Shown here in pieces: positions 7,507 to 16,130 of a stretch of 32,670 nucleotides of DNA. How positions within the stretch are numbered: position 1 is the first letter of the stretch; each line of letters begins with the position of its first letter. The stretch lies in assembly GCA_013203595.1 (NCBI GenBank), contig JABMNT010000220.1:1-32670 (forward strand), written 5' to 3'. The position numbers were made by a program, and so were the translations under genes. The stretch comes from Rhodospirillales bacterium. GTDB taxonomy: Bacteria > Pseudomonadota > Alphaproteobacteria > Rhodospirillales > Casp-alpha2. Under the pieces are notes generated by a model. It saw only the letters and a list, made by a program, of their open reading frames with translations, was not told the origin of the DNA and searched no databases.

Positions 7507-9485
7507 CCCGCAGACGGGACTTGAGTATAGGGCAAATAGCTGGCTGCCCGATCAACCGATGACCGGTAAACAGGTTTACGAACCTGCCAGTTGGACGCAC
7601 TCCGTGAGTGGCCGCCGGCGGCATGAAAATTCAGGCAATTATCGTCCCAGTCCAGATCCAGAAAATCGATAAGCTGATGCGTCAGCCGTTCCGGGTCGGT
7701 GACCAGTTCCTCATAATCCATGGTCAGAATCGACAGATTTGATGCCTTTTTCCAGTGCGCCATCAATTTCTTTTCGCCATCCATGTAACGGTGGATGTCC
7801 GCTAAATCCGTCGCCCACACGTGGGAACTGATGAAGTTCTGAAAATAACAGGATATGGCCACATCATCGGCACCGCGCCGACAGTGAATAATGCGGGCCC
7901 GGGGGAAAACCTGTTCGATGGCTGCAATCGACAGAAAATGAAACGGCGTCTTGTCGACGATCCTTTTGATTTGATCATCGCCCGAAAACTGCCTGTCCAG
8001 TTCTTCTATAGCGTCCTGATCCATTGCCATATCGGCGGCTGTGCCCAGAAATGTCGCCGCTTCACCGAGACTTCGAACCTGCGCATGGGCGGCGACAATC
8101 TGTTCGACAAGGGTTGTTCCTGAACGCGGCATGCCAACGATAAACACCGGCGCCTCGTTATGTGAACGGGTTTGCGACAGCGATTCCTGAAACCCGGCCG
8201 GATAGGCCTGAATGATTGCCGTTATCTCATCATCAAATGCATCGGCATCAAAAACCACTTCGTTTGCATTCAGTGCCTGCCGGCGAAGGCTGTTGCCAGC
8301 TGTAAATGCGGAAAAGGCATTTTCGAAATCGCCACATTTATCCGCCACTTCACCAATTGCAAAATGCAGGGCGATTTGATCGGCAAGCGCCGTTGCCGGG
8401 TTCTCCACCCGGATTTTCATCTGCGCCAGTTCGTCATCTTCGATGCCAGCCCCCAGAGCGCAGGCCAAATTATAATAGGCATCACCAAGCCCTGGCTTGA
8501 CGGCAATCGCATCGCGAAAAGCCTGAACGGCATCGTCGGTCAGGCCGCTTGCCAAAAGTGCCACACCCAGGCCCGCAAAAATCTCGCCGGGTGCCTTGCC
8601 GTCAACGATCAACTCCTGATAGGCGGTAATCGCGGCCTCAGGATTTCCATTCTTGAGCAGAGCCGCTGCCCGGTTATTGGCCGCTTCAAAGGACCCGGGT
8701 CTGAGGGCAAGCGCCGCATCGAAGGCGTCAATCGCTTCCGCAAAGCGATTTTGCGCGACCAGAGCGGTGCCCAGCGCGTTCAGACCCTCCGGATAGTCAG
8801 CATTAATGGCCAGGGCTTCGCGGGCATAGGTTTCCGCCGCGTCCGCTTCCTCCAGGCGCAACAGGGCTACGCTCATGTTGGCCCGGGCCGTCGGGTTGTC
8901 AGGTGCCTGCTCGATAACAAGGGCATAGGCTTCCACAGCACCGATCAGATCACCGGTCCGGGTCAAAAGATTACCCAGATTTATGCGCGCCTCGGGATAA
9001 TTGGGTTGCAGCTCCAGAGCTACCTGACAGGCTTCCTTCGCCTCTTCCAGGCGGCCCTGCATTTCCAGGGCAACGCCCAGATTGCTGTAGGCGTCAGCCC
9101 GGCGCGGGTTGAGGGCGATCACATGCCGCGACGCCGCTTCCGCTTCCGGATAACGGGCCAGCATATTCATGATCGCACCGCAATTGGCATGAATTTCCGG
9201 ATCGTCGTCATTGCGGGTAATCGCTTCCAGGATCATCTCGCCGGCCTTGCTCAGATGCCCCAGCCGATACTGAATCAGCGCGCGCAAATGAAATGGTTGT
9301 GCGTCGAGAGGCGCACTTGCCGAAACATCCTGGCACAATTCATCGGCTTCGTTGAGGTCGCCGGCTTCAAATAATTTTCGCGCCTGTTCGAACAAATCCC
9401 GTGCATCACCGGCAAGCCCCGGTGCGGTTGCTGAGCCCGATCCCCGGTTCAGCTTGTTCTGACGTCGTCGTTCTTCGCGGTTCAT
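7503..9485 (-). CDS. TPR repeat protein with C-terminal sulfotransferase domain
   Basis: The 660-residue protein starts MNREERRRQNK, a basic leader common in this alphaproteobacterial family. Residues about 28-400 form tandem tetratricopeptide repeats, e.g. ADAYSNLGVALEMQGRLEEA and PEGLNALGTALVAQNRFAEA. Residues about 446-640 form a sulfotransferase domain: FIVGMPRSGTTLVEQ (448-462) is the 5'-phosphosulfate-binding loop of PAPS enzymes and IIHCRRGADDVAISCYF (532-548) the 3'-phosphate-binding region. HSRSASNWQVRKPVY near the end is the typical C-terminal block. It likely moves sulfate from PAPS to a protein, glycan or small molecule in the cytoplasm; the acceptor is unknown. ATG 9485 has an AAAGG site about 9 nt upstream. 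It is divergent from pyrE and convergently overlaps the REC-EAL gene by 4 bp. Confidence 0.9.
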   Translation of the reverse strand: MNREERRRQNKLNRGSGSATAPGLAGDARDLFEQARKLFEAGDLNEADELCQDVSASAPLDAQPFHLRALIQYRLGHLSKAGEMILEAITRNDDDPEIHANCGAIMNMLARYPEAEAASRHVIALNPRRADAYSNLGVALEMQGRLEEAKEACQVALELQPNYPEARINLGNLLTRTGDLIGAVEAYALVIEQAPDNPTARANMSVALLRLEEADAAETYAREALAINADYPEGLNALGTALVAQNRFAEAIDAFDAALALRPGSFEAANNRAAALLKNGNPEAAITAYQELIVDGKAPGEIFAGLGVALLASGLTDDAVQAFRDAIAVKPGLGDAYYNLACALGAGIEDDELAQMKIRVENPATALADQIALHFAIGEVADKCGDFENAFSAFTAGNSLRRQALNANEVVFDADAFDDEITAIIQAYPAGFQESLSQTRSHNEAPVFIVGMPRSGTTLVEQIVAAHAQVRSLGEAATFLGTAADMAMDQDAIEELDRQFSGDDQIKRIVDKTPFHFLSIAAIEQVFPRARIIHCRRGADDVAISCYFQNFISSHVWATDLADIHRYMDGEKKLMAHWKKASNLSILTMDYEELVTDPERLTHQLIDFLDLDWDDNCLNFHAAGGHSRSASNWQVRKPVYRSSVDRAASYLPYTQVPSAG

Positions 9486-9635
9486 TGCGGTAAGGCCTTT
9501 AGTTCCATCACTGCCCGTGATCAGCTTGGTTTCATGATTTCGCGCTCTTTGCCGGAAAGCCGATTGTACGGCCCCGGGAATCCCATTAGAAATAAGGTAA
9601 TCGCACAGGTAATGATACGCCAGAAAGGACCAGGA

Positions 9636-10319
9636 ATGTCAAATCCAACCGCTTCTCCCGAAGCCGCGCGTGAAACGGCCAGATGGCTCCTCGATATCAA
9701 GGCCGTAAACTTTCGTCCTGAAGATCCTTATATGTTCACGGCCGGTTGGGCCAGCCCGGTTTATATTGACTGTCGCTGGATTATTTCGTTCACCGAAGCG
9801 CGTCGGCGGATCATCGATATGGGCGTCGACATGCTCCGTAAAAATGGCGCTTTGGATGGTGTTGACAAAATTGCCGGTGGCGAAACCGCCGGCATTCCCT
9901 ATGCCGCCTGGATCGCCGAAGCCACATCAACGCCTATGCTTTATGTCCGCAAGAAGCCAAAGGGGTTTGGCCGCGACGCCCAGATTGAAGGTAATTTGCT
10001 GGCCGGGGAAAAGGTTCTGCTGGTTGAGGATCTGGCCACCGATGGCGGCTCGAAAATAAATTTCGTCAACGCCCTGCGTGGCGCCGGATCCGAAGTATCC
10101 GATATCTTTGTTGTCTTTTTCTATGACATATTTCCGGGCGCTCTCGACACCCTGAAGGATGCGGGTGTTGCGTTGCATTTTCTCTGCACCTGGCATGACG
10201 TCCTGCTGGCAGCAACAGAAGGCCAGGACTTCAGCCCGGAGGCCATCGAGGACGTGCGTAAATTTCTGGGCGACCCGATTGCCTGGTCTGGCGCCCATGG
10301 CGGCCGTGACGCCTATTGA
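9636..10319 (+). CDS. pyrE: Orotate phosphoribosyltransferase
   Basis: The 227-residue enzyme converts orotate plus PRPP to orotidine 5'-phosphate in de novo pyrimidine synthesis. The PRPP-binding motif VLLVEDLATDGGSK lies at 127-140, and KIAGGETAGIPYAAWIA, YVRKKPKGFGRDAQIEG and the N-terminal PYMFTAGWASPVYID strand are typical of the alphaproteobacterial form. The frame is open further upstream to 9534, but ATG 9636 has AAAGGA 6 nt before it and gives the family's usual N-terminus, so I chose it. It is divergent from the TPR-sulfotransferase gene across 150 bp and is followed by a possible terminator before the TerB-like gene. Confidence 0.95.
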   Translation: MSNPTASPEAARETARWLLDIKAVNFRPEDPYMFTAGWASPVYIDCRWIISFTEARRRIIDMGVDMLRKNGALDGVDKIAGGETAGIPYAAWIAEATSTPMLYVRKKPKGFGRDAQIEGNLLAGEKVLLVEDLATDGGSKINFVNALRGAGSEVSDIFVVFFYDIFPGALDTLKDAGVALHFLCTWHDVLLAATEGQDFSPEAIEDVRKFLGDPIAWSGAHGGRDAY

Positions 10320-10352
10320 TCTGAAAACGGCAATTCAGGCACAGGGAATCAA

Positions 10353-10381
10353 GGCCCCGATTAGCAAGGCCGGTTTTTTTT
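10353..10381 (+). terminator. Possible weak rho-independent terminator after pyrE
   Basis: GGCC at 10353-10356 can pair with GGCC at 10368-10371 around an 11-nt loop, followed two bases later by eight T residues (10374-10381). The stem is short, so efficiency is doubtful, but the T-run and the position 34 bp after pyrE support the call. Confidence 0.35.
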
Positions 10382-10414
10382 GATATAGTCCGCAAACCCG
10401 TATTGGAGACGCGC

Positions 10415-10897
10415 ATGAGTGGAATTCTTGAAAACCTGAAACGCAACTACCTGTCGCATATGAAGCGCCAGAAGAACCGGCCCTTTCTCGAGGGAACCAT
10501 GGCCGCCTGTGCCATGGTTGCCACCGCCGACGGCGAGGTGTCGTTTGCCGAACGGGTCCGCGTCGATCAAATTTTGCAAAGCCTCAATCAACTTCAGGTC
10601 TTCGATCCGCACGAAGGCATCAATATCTTCAATGAATATACCGATATGATCCTTGAACATCCGGCGACCGGCCATGAAACGACCTTCCTGGCGATGGATC
10701 GCGTTGCCAGGGACCCGGAGAACGGGGCACTCATGTTACGCATCTGTGTGGCAATTTGCGAAGCCGATAGCGGTGACCATCTGGCCGACCAGATCGAAAT
10801 TGTCTCGCTCTGCTCAAGGCTGGGCCTCGACCCCACGGAATTGGGCCTGTACGTAGATAAATCTGCCGAACAAATCGCCAATTCAGACAAAAGCTGA
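10415..10897 (+). CDS. TerB-like (tellurite resistance / DjlA-type) domain protein
   Basis: The 160-residue helical protein resembles the TerB domain: it has AACAMVATADGEVSFAERVRVDQIL (about 30-54) with the conserved acidic DGE motif, and a second half RICVAICEADSGDHLADQIEIVSLCSRLGLDP that repeats the pattern. TerB domains often bind metal through these acidic residues; the cellular role is not known and tellurite resistance should not be assumed. The frame opens at TTG 10403, but GGAG at 10405-10408 lies inside that extension and is correctly spaced for ATG 10415. No other Ter genes are nearby. It follows pyrE and precedes the transporter locus. Confidence 0.75.
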   Translation: MSGILENLKRNYLSHMKRQKNRPFLEGTMAACAMVATADGEVSFAERVRVDQILQSLNQLQVFDPHEGINIFNEYTDMILEHPATGHETTFLAMDRVARDPENGALMLRICVAICEADSGDHLADQIEIVSLCSRLGLDPTELGLYVDKSAEQIANSDKS

Positions 10898-10907
10898 CGG
10901 GCCTTCC

Positions 10908-11051
10908 ATGCAATCAATCAGGCTGCTTCCATTTATTTTTGTTTTTTCCCTGCCGCAACCGGTTGCCGGGCTGGCTATGCGGGTAATTGATGGGTGCCGG
11001 CAACTGGCGGCACCCGAAAGCCCGCACACTTACAAGTCATTATTTGAATGA
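10908..11051 (+). CDS. Small ORF with signal-peptide-like start, overlapping the binding-protein gene region
   Basis: A 47-codon ORF starts at ATG 10908, 11 bp after the TerB-like gene. Its first ~23 residues (MQSIRLLPFIFVFSLPQPVA, then GLA) look like a cleavable signal peptide. The rest has no recognisable motif. Its stop TGA (11049-11051) overlaps an ATG at 11048 that is in frame with the binding-protein gene, giving an ATGA junction. No convincing ribosome site precedes 10908, and a strong hairpin lies within it. It could be a real small periplasmic peptide, a leader ORF or chance. Confidence 0.3.
   Translation: MQSIRLLPFIFVFSLPQPVAGLAMRVIDGCRQLAAPESPHTYKSLFE
10992..11015 (+). promoter_or_regulatory. 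Strong GC hairpin upstream of the ABC binding-protein gene
   Basis: GGGTGCCG at 10992-10999 and CGGCACCC at 11008-11015 form a perfect 8-bp, mostly G:C stem with an 8-nt loop. There is no T-run after it. It lies 51 bp upstream of ATG 11066, inside the small ORF, so it could control expression of the transporter locus at the RNA level or end transcription from the pyrE/TerB side. Confidence 0.4.
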
Positions 11052-11065
11052 ATAGGACAGTTGCC

Positions 11066-12727
11066 ATGTACGCCCTGACACGCCTGCTCTTCGCCCTGTT
11101 ATGGATATTCTGTCTGAGCGTCACGCCGGCCAGGGCGGCCCCGGATAAACTGGTTATCGGCATTACCCAGTTCCCGTCGACCTTCCATCCGAATATCGAC
11201 GCCATGGCGGCCAAATCCTATATCCACGCCATGGTTGCCCGTCCGTTCACCACATTTGATAAAGACTGGCAGCTTGTCTGTCTGCTGTGCACGGAATTAC
11301 CCACCATCGAGAACGGCATGGCGAAAACGGAACAGACACCGGAGGGCAAAAGCGGCATTGCCGTCACCTACGCCATCCATCCGCAGGCAACCTGGGGGGA
11401 CGGGGTGCCGGTTTCAACGCGCGATGTCCTGTTTACCTGGAAAGTCGGGCGCCATGAACGGTCCGGCGTCGGCAATATCGAGCTTTATCGCAGCATCTAT
11501 AAAATTGATGTCATTGATGCGAAGTCCTTCACCCTGCATTTTGATAAACTGACGTTCGACTATAACGCCATCAACGATTTCATTCTGGTGCCGGCGCATC
11601 TGGAGGAGCCACATTTCAGCGAACCGGATAAGTACAAGAACCGGACCGCATACGATACCGACAGTCTGAACAAAGGACTTTATTTCGGCCCCTATCTGAT
11701 CAGCGAAGTCTCGCCGGGCTCGCATGTGGTACTCGAGCCCAACCCGACCTGGTACGGCAAAGCCCCGGCTTTCAAGCGCATCGTGGTCCGCGCGATCGGA
11801 AATACGGCAGCTCTGGAAGCCAATTTATTGTCCGGTGGCATTGACATGATTGCCGGCGAACTGGGGCTCAGCATTGACCAGGCCGTATCCTTCGAAAAAC
11901 GCCACAAACAGGCCTATAACGTGATCTATAAGCCCGGCCTGACATACGAGCATATCGATCTCAATCTGGAAAATCCCCTGCTTCAGGATTTGCGGGTGCG
12001 CAAGGCCCTTGTCTACGCCATTGACCGAAAGGCCATTTCCGAGCGGCTTTTTGACGGCCGCCAGCCGGTCGCCCATACCAGTGTCAATCCACTGGACTGG
12101 GTCTACACCAAACAGGCGCCGCAGTATGACTATGCCCCGCAAACCGCGGCGAGGCTGCTGGACGAGGCCGGTTGGACGGTTCGCAAGGGCGGCATTCGCC
12201 ACAATGCCCAGGGCGATAAACTGGCCTTCGAAATCATGACCACCGCCGGCAACCGAACCCGGGAACTGGTTGAGCAAATATTGCAGAGCCAGTGGAAAGC
12301 CGCCGGTATTGAGATAAAGATCAAGAACGAACCGGCCCGGGTGTTTTTCGGTCAGACCATGACCGAACGCCGGTATACGGGCATGGGCATGTATGCCTGG
12401 ATGTCATCGCCTGAAAATGTGCCTAGAACAACGCTCCACTCGGACCATATCCCAACCAGCGCCAATAACTTTTCCGGGCAAAACTATACGTCCTTCCGCA
12501 ACCCCGAGATGGATGCCCTGCTGGAACAAATCGAATTGCAGCTGGACCGGTCCAAACGCCGGGAATTGTGGCAACGGCTGCAGGTTATCTATGCGGAAGA
12601 ACTGCCTGTTATTCCACTCTATTTCCGGGCCAATGCCTTTATTCTTCCGAAATGGCTGACCGGCGTTGAGCCCACCGGTCACCAGTATTCAACATCCCTC
12701 TGGATCGAAAACTGGGGATCCCGGTAA
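11066..12727 (+). CDS. Peptide-type ABC transporter substrate-binding protein (SBP family 5)
   Basis: The product (553 residues from this start) begins with a Sec signal peptide, MYALTRLLFALLWIFCLSVT followed by PARAA, with a likely signal peptidase I site after ARAA. It is not a typical lipoprotein. The mature part has the cluster C (DppA/OppA) features: LVIGITQFPSTFHPNID, the ATWGDGVPVSTRDVLFTWK block that includes the family's DGxPxxxxDV pattern, VRKALVYAIDRKAI, QLQ-type C-terminal region RRELWQRLQVIYAEELPVIPLYF. It should capture an oligopeptide or similar solute in the periplasm. ATG 11066 has AGGA 8 nt upstream; ATG 11048, which overlaps the small ORF stop, lacks one. The histidine kinase gene follows after 143 bp, and two permease genes after that. 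No ATPase gene is present. Confidence 0.9.
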   Translation: MYALTRLLFALLWIFCLSVTPARAAPDKLVIGITQFPSTFHPNIDAMAAKSYIHAMVARPFTTFDKDWQLVCLLCTELPTIENGMAKTEQTPEGKSGIAVTYAIHPQATWGDGVPVSTRDVLFTWKVGRHERSGVGNIELYRSIYKIDVIDAKSFTLHFDKLTFDYNAINDFILVPAHLEEPHFSEPDKYKNRTAYDTDSLNKGLYFGPYLISEVSPGSHVVLEPNPTWYGKAPAFKRIVVRAIGNTAALEANLLSGGIDMIAGELGLSIDQAVSFEKRHKQAYNVIYKPGLTYEHIDLNLENPLLQDLRVRKALVYAIDRKAISERLFDGRQPVAHTSVNPLDWVYTKQAPQYDYAPQTAARLLDEAGWTVRKGGIRHNAQGDKLAFEIMTTAGNRTRELVEQILQSQWKAAGIEIKIKNEPARVFFGQTMTERRYTGMGMYAWMSSPENVPRTTLHSDHIPTSANNFSGQNYTSFRNPEMDALLEQIELQLDRSKRRELWQRLQVIYAEELPVIPLYFRANAFILPKWLTGVEPTGHQYSTSLWIENWGSR

Positions 12728-12764
12728 ACGCCGCTTGTCTTCAGACAGGACCGAATAACCAGGT

Positions 12765-12783
12765 ACTCAATCGCTTATTGAGT
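12765..12783. promoter_or_regulatory. 7-bp inverted repeat between binding-protein and kinase genes
   Basis: ACTCAAT (12765-12771) and ATTGAGT (12777-12783) are perfect reverse complements around CGCTT. It lies in the 143-bp gap 37 bp after the binding-protein stop and 88 bp before the kinase start. It could be an operator, an RNA processing or stability hairpin that separates expression of the two genes, or an attenuator. No T-run follows directly. Confidence 0.4.
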
Positions 12784-12870
12784 TCAAGTTATTTTCTGAC
12801 ACTATGTCCAGAAAACAATCACTGGATTGAAGCGCAGTAACCACAGGATCAGGCAGTAGGTGTAGCCTAA

Positions 12871-15165
12871 ATGGACTTGTTTCAACCGGTAAATACCCTC
12901 GCCCTGCGCACCCGAAAGCGGAGCCGGTTACCACACCTGTTGATTTCCATATGTGTTGCCCTGCTTTATTCCTTTGGCGTCCTTAATGGGCTTGAACACA
13001 AGCTCATGGATTTGCGGTTCAACTCATATGCGCATACCACGACCACGGACTCGGTGCTTGTCGGAATCGACAGCAAAAGCCTTCGCGAACTCAATAAATG
13101 GCCCTGGCGGCGCAGCCTGCACGCAGATTTGCTTCGAAAACTGACAGCTTCCGGCGCCCGGCGCATTGTTCTGGATATTGATCTCAGTTCGTCTTCAACG
13201 CCTCTGGATGATTCCGATCTGGCTGCGGCCATCAGGGACGCAGACGGAAAAATTGTGTTGCCGGTCTTCAAGCAGCGGATAATGCGTGATAAAAAATCCC
13301 TGTCCTATACGGAACCCCTGGCGATATTCGCGCAGCATGCGCAGACCGCTTCCGTCAATATACAGGCAGAAGCGGACAGTCTTGTCCGCCGTTACAATCG
13401 GGTCGAGCCGTGGAACGGTGGCCTCGTTCCAGCTCTGGCGACGCAATTACTTGGTCTGTTGCCGGACTATTTTGATCCGTTTTATCTGGACTACAGTCTT
13501 CGCCAGGAAACCATTCCCTATCTCTCTTACGTTGATATTCTTAACGGACAATACAACGAGGGGGAGATCAAGGGACGGACCGTTTTTGTCGGCGCGACGG
13601 CTGTGGAGTTAGGCGACATGTTACCGGTACCCGTTCTTGGCTCGCTGCCGGGCTCGCTTGTCCAAATTCTGGCCTATGAATCCCTCAAAGCCGGCCGCGC
13701 CATTGAGCGAACGAGCCCGCTATGGAGTTTGATTTCAATCTTTCTTCTGTCGGTTTTTCTGGGGCCGCGTATTTCTGCATGGAGCTGGAGGCGTGGCTTC
13801 TGTGTGACGTTGGGCGCAATTGGATTGGTTTATGCCGCTGCCACAGCGTTGCAGGCCGCCGCGCCACTGAGCGCCGACATCTCACCTCTATTGCTGGTAC
13901 TCACCCTGTCCTATGTCTGGAGCCTCATTCAGCAGATCGATATTCAGTCTCTCGGATTGTTCAGACAGCATATGGCCGCCGTGCATAACCGGGCGCTTAT
14001 GAGTTCCGTCGTCAGTGAAAGCTTTGACGGAATCATTATCACCAAGTCCTCCGGCGAGATCCGGTTTGCCAACCCTGCGGCCTGCTCCCTGCTGGGCGTA
14101 GACATGGACGAATTGACGACTAACAACATTAGCCGGTTTCTCCAGGTTGACATTACTGAAGAAACTGAGTCTTTCGAAAACAGTATGACCGGTTCGCAAG
14201 CCCAGGTATTGGTAAAGTCGGCCCCTGTCGAGGTCCGGACCGCCGGTGGCTCACGAATTCCGGCGGAATATTCCGTGACTGTTGTCCCGCTTGTACTGGG
14301 CCAAAGCCCTTTCGAAGTCCGGACCGACAACCGCTCAGCCTATATTTATACACTGCACGATATCCGGGAAATCCAGAAAGTCGCCACCCTGCTGCGCGAA
14401 GCCCATGATCAACTGGAAATAAAAGTGAAGCAACGTACAATACAGCTTGAACAAGCCCGCGACGAAGCAGAGGCCGCAAATCGGCTGAAGTCTCAATTGC
14501 TGACGACCATGAGTCACGAACTCAGAACTCCCCTGACGTCAATTATCGGCTCCTTGCGGCTGGTCAAGGAAGGGGTCATCGGCACAGTTGCCGGTGATGC
14601 CCGCGATTTGGTTGGTGTTGCCTGGAAGAACAGCGTTCAGCTGGCAAAACTTGTTAATGATATCATTGATACGGAACGCTTTGAGGCCCAGGAGCAGAAA
14701 CTTCAACTGGAACGCCTGAACCTTGCCGTGTTGGTTGGGGACGGGATTGATCTGAACAATGGGTTTGCCAAGGAATATCAGGTGACTATTGTTGCCGATG
14801 GCATTGTCGCGGATGCCTATGTCCTTGGGGACAGGGATCGCCTGCTGCAGGTATTGGCAAATTTGCTTTCGAATGCCATAAAATTTTCTCCGGTCGATGG
14901 GGCTGTTGGTGTGACGTTGAAACGCAGTGAACTTGGCTTTCGAGTTGCCGTCAGCAACGCCGGTGAAGCGATTCCCCTGGAAATTCGCGGAACGATATTT
15001 GACAAATTTGTTCGCGGCAACAACACGGACAATCGCAATGTCGGCGGTGCCGGGCTCGGGCTTGCGATTAGCCAGGCCATCATCGTCGAACACGGCGGCC
15101 AGATCGATTTTACGACGAGCGACGAAAAAGGAACCACTTTCTTTTTCGATCTGCCTAAACCATGA
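12871..15165 (+). CDS. CHASE2-PAS sensor histidine kinase
   Basis: The 764-residue membrane kinase has one N-terminal helix (about 22-40), a periplasmic CHASE2 domain (about 42-275; note GIDSKSLRELNKWPWRRSLH, ARRIVLDIDLS and the end pattern GRTVFVGATAVELGD), three closely spaced helices (about 283-352), a PAS domain (about 375-500), a coiled coil (505-545), a HisKA domain with MSHELRTPLTSIIG and His549, and an ATPase domain with NLLSNAIKFSP (664-674), DKFVRG and GGAGLGLAISQAI. It has no receiver or Hpt domain and no response regulator gene beside it, so it is an orphan classical kinase. It lies between the binding-protein and permease genes; its TGA overlaps the permease ATG (ATGA, 15162-15165), which implies translational coupling. 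Its G+C content is visibly lower than that of the permease genes. Confidence 0.92.
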   Translation: MDLFQPVNTLALRTRKRSRLPHLLISICVALLYSFGVLNGLEHKLMDLRFNSYAHTTTTDSVLVGIDSKSLRELNKWPWRRSLHADLLRKLTASGARRIVLDIDLSSSSTPLDDSDLAAAIRDADGKIVLPVFKQRIMRDKKSLSYTEPLAIFAQHAQTASVNIQAEADSLVRRYNRVEPWNGGLVPALATQLLGLLPDYFDPFYLDYSLRQETIPYLSYVDILNGQYNEGEIKGRTVFVGATAVELGDMLPVPVLGSLPGSLVQILAYESLKAGRAIERTSPLWSLISIFLLSVFLGPRISAWSWRRGFCVTLGAIGLVYAAATALQAAAPLSADISPLLLVLTLSYVWSLIQQIDIQSLGLFRQHMAAVHNRALMSSVVSESFDGIIITKSSGEIRFANPAACSLLGVDMDELTTNNISRFLQVDITEETESFENSMTGSQAQVLVKSAPVEVRTAGGSRIPAEYSVTVVPLVLGQSPFEVRTDNRSAYIYTLHDIREIQKVATLLREAHDQLEIKVKQRTIQLEQARDEAEAANRLKSQLLTTMSHELRTPLTSIIGSLRLVKEGVIGTVAGDARDLVGVAWKNSVQLAKLVNDIIDTERFEAQEQKLQLERLNLAVLVGDGIDLNNGFAKEYQVTIVADGIVADAYVLGDRDRLLQVLANLLSNAIKFSPVDGAVGVTLKRSELGFRVAVSNAGEAIPLEIRGTIFDKFVRGNNTDNRNVGGAGLGLAISQAIIVEHGGQIDFTTSDEKGTTFFFDLPKP

Positions 15166-16130
15166 CGCGTTTCATCTTCAACAGGCTGCTGCAGTCGGCA
15201 TTGGTCCTTGCCGTCATGTCCTTTGCCATTTATGGCCTGATGGGTCTGATGCCGGGCGATCCGATCGATCTAATGATCACGTCCGATCCGAAAATCACCT
15301 CCGAAGATGCCGCCCGCCTGCGCGCCCTCTACGGCCTGGATGCGCCCATCAGCGAACGCTACTGGCATTGGCTGAGCGGCGCGCTCAGCGGCGATTTCGG
15401 GTTTTCCCGGATGTTTGCCCGGCCGGTCTTCGAGGTCATCTGGCCGGCGCTGGCCAATACATCAATCCTGCTGGGCCTGAGCTTCATCATTGCCCTGATG
15501 ATTGCCCTGCCGCTCGGCATCATTGCCGCCGTCCGTCCCTATTCCGGGCTGGACTATGGCATCAACCTGTTTGTGTTCGCCGGCATTTCGGTGCCGCCGT
15601 TCTGGCTGGCCCTGCTGCTGATGATGTTGTTTGCCGTGGTTCTTGGTATTTTGCCGGCCGGGGGCACGGCCGAGGCGGCAGGGGCAAGTGGCTTCTGGCA
15701 GGGTCTCAAATATCTGGTGCTGCCGATCGCCAGCCTGACCATCGCCAGCATAGGCGGACATACCCGGTACATGCGGGCATCCATGATCGAGACCCTGCGC
15801 AACGACTATATCCGCACCGCGCGGGCCAAGGGGCTGAGCGAACGCCAGGTCATTACCGGCCATGCCCTGCGCAATGCACTGATACCGGTGGTCACCATCA
15901 TCGCTCTGGATTTCGGCTATCTGTTCTCCGGCGCGCTGGTCACCGAAACGATTTTTGCCTATCCGGGCATGGGCAAGCTGATCTTCGATGCGATCATGGG
16001 CAACGACTACAATCTGGCGATGATCACCCTGTTATTTGCCACCGCATTCACCCTGTTCGGTAACTTTCTCGCCGACGTGGCCTATACCTGGCTCGACCCC
16101 AGACTGAGCTTCGGGGAATCGGACCAATGA
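15162..16130 (+). CDS. ABC transporter permease, DppB/OppB type
   Basis: The 322-residue protein has six predicted helices: one at about 9-28, then a periplasmic loop with MPGDPIDLMITSDP and LYGLDAPISERYWHWLSG typical of DppB, then five in the permease core (about 96-300). The cytoplasmic EAA loop is DYIRTARAKGLSERQVITGHALRNALIP, the contact site for an ATPase subunit. GALVTETIFAYPGMGKL is the conserved C-terminal block. It forms half of the membrane channel with the next gene. Its start overlaps the stop of the kinase gene (ATGA), and its own stop overlaps the next start at 16127-16130. The intact EAA loop implies that a working ATPase exists somewhere in the genome. Confidence 0.92.
   Translation: MTRFIFNRLLQSALVLAVMSFAIYGLMGLMPGDPIDLMITSDPKITSEDAARLRALYGLDAPISERYWHWLSGALSGDFGFSRMFARPVFEVIWPALANTSILLGLSFIIALMIALPLGIIAAVRPYSGLDYGINLFVFAGISVPPFWLALLLMMLFAVVLGILPAGGTAEAAGASGFWQGLKYLVLPIASLTIASIGGHTRYMRASMIETLRNDYIRTARAKGLSERQVITGHALRNALIPVVTIIALDFGYLFSGALVTETIFAYPGMGKLIFDAIMGNDYNLAMITLLFATAFTLFGNFLADVAYTWLDPRLSFGESDQ

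Noticed and set aside
8172-9374. 400-codon ORF on the plus strand
   Set aside because: Antisense shadow of the TPR-sulfotransferase gene; no recognisable domain and Cys/His/Arg-rich composition typical of shadows.
10415-10897. Tellurite-resistance operon
   Set aside because: Only a TerB-like domain protein is present; no TerC, TerD, TerZ or related genes lie nearby.
14927-16063. 378-codon plus-strand ORF spanning the kinase end and DppB gene
   Set aside because: Out-of-frame reading of two clear genes; Arg/His/Pro-rich with no motifs.
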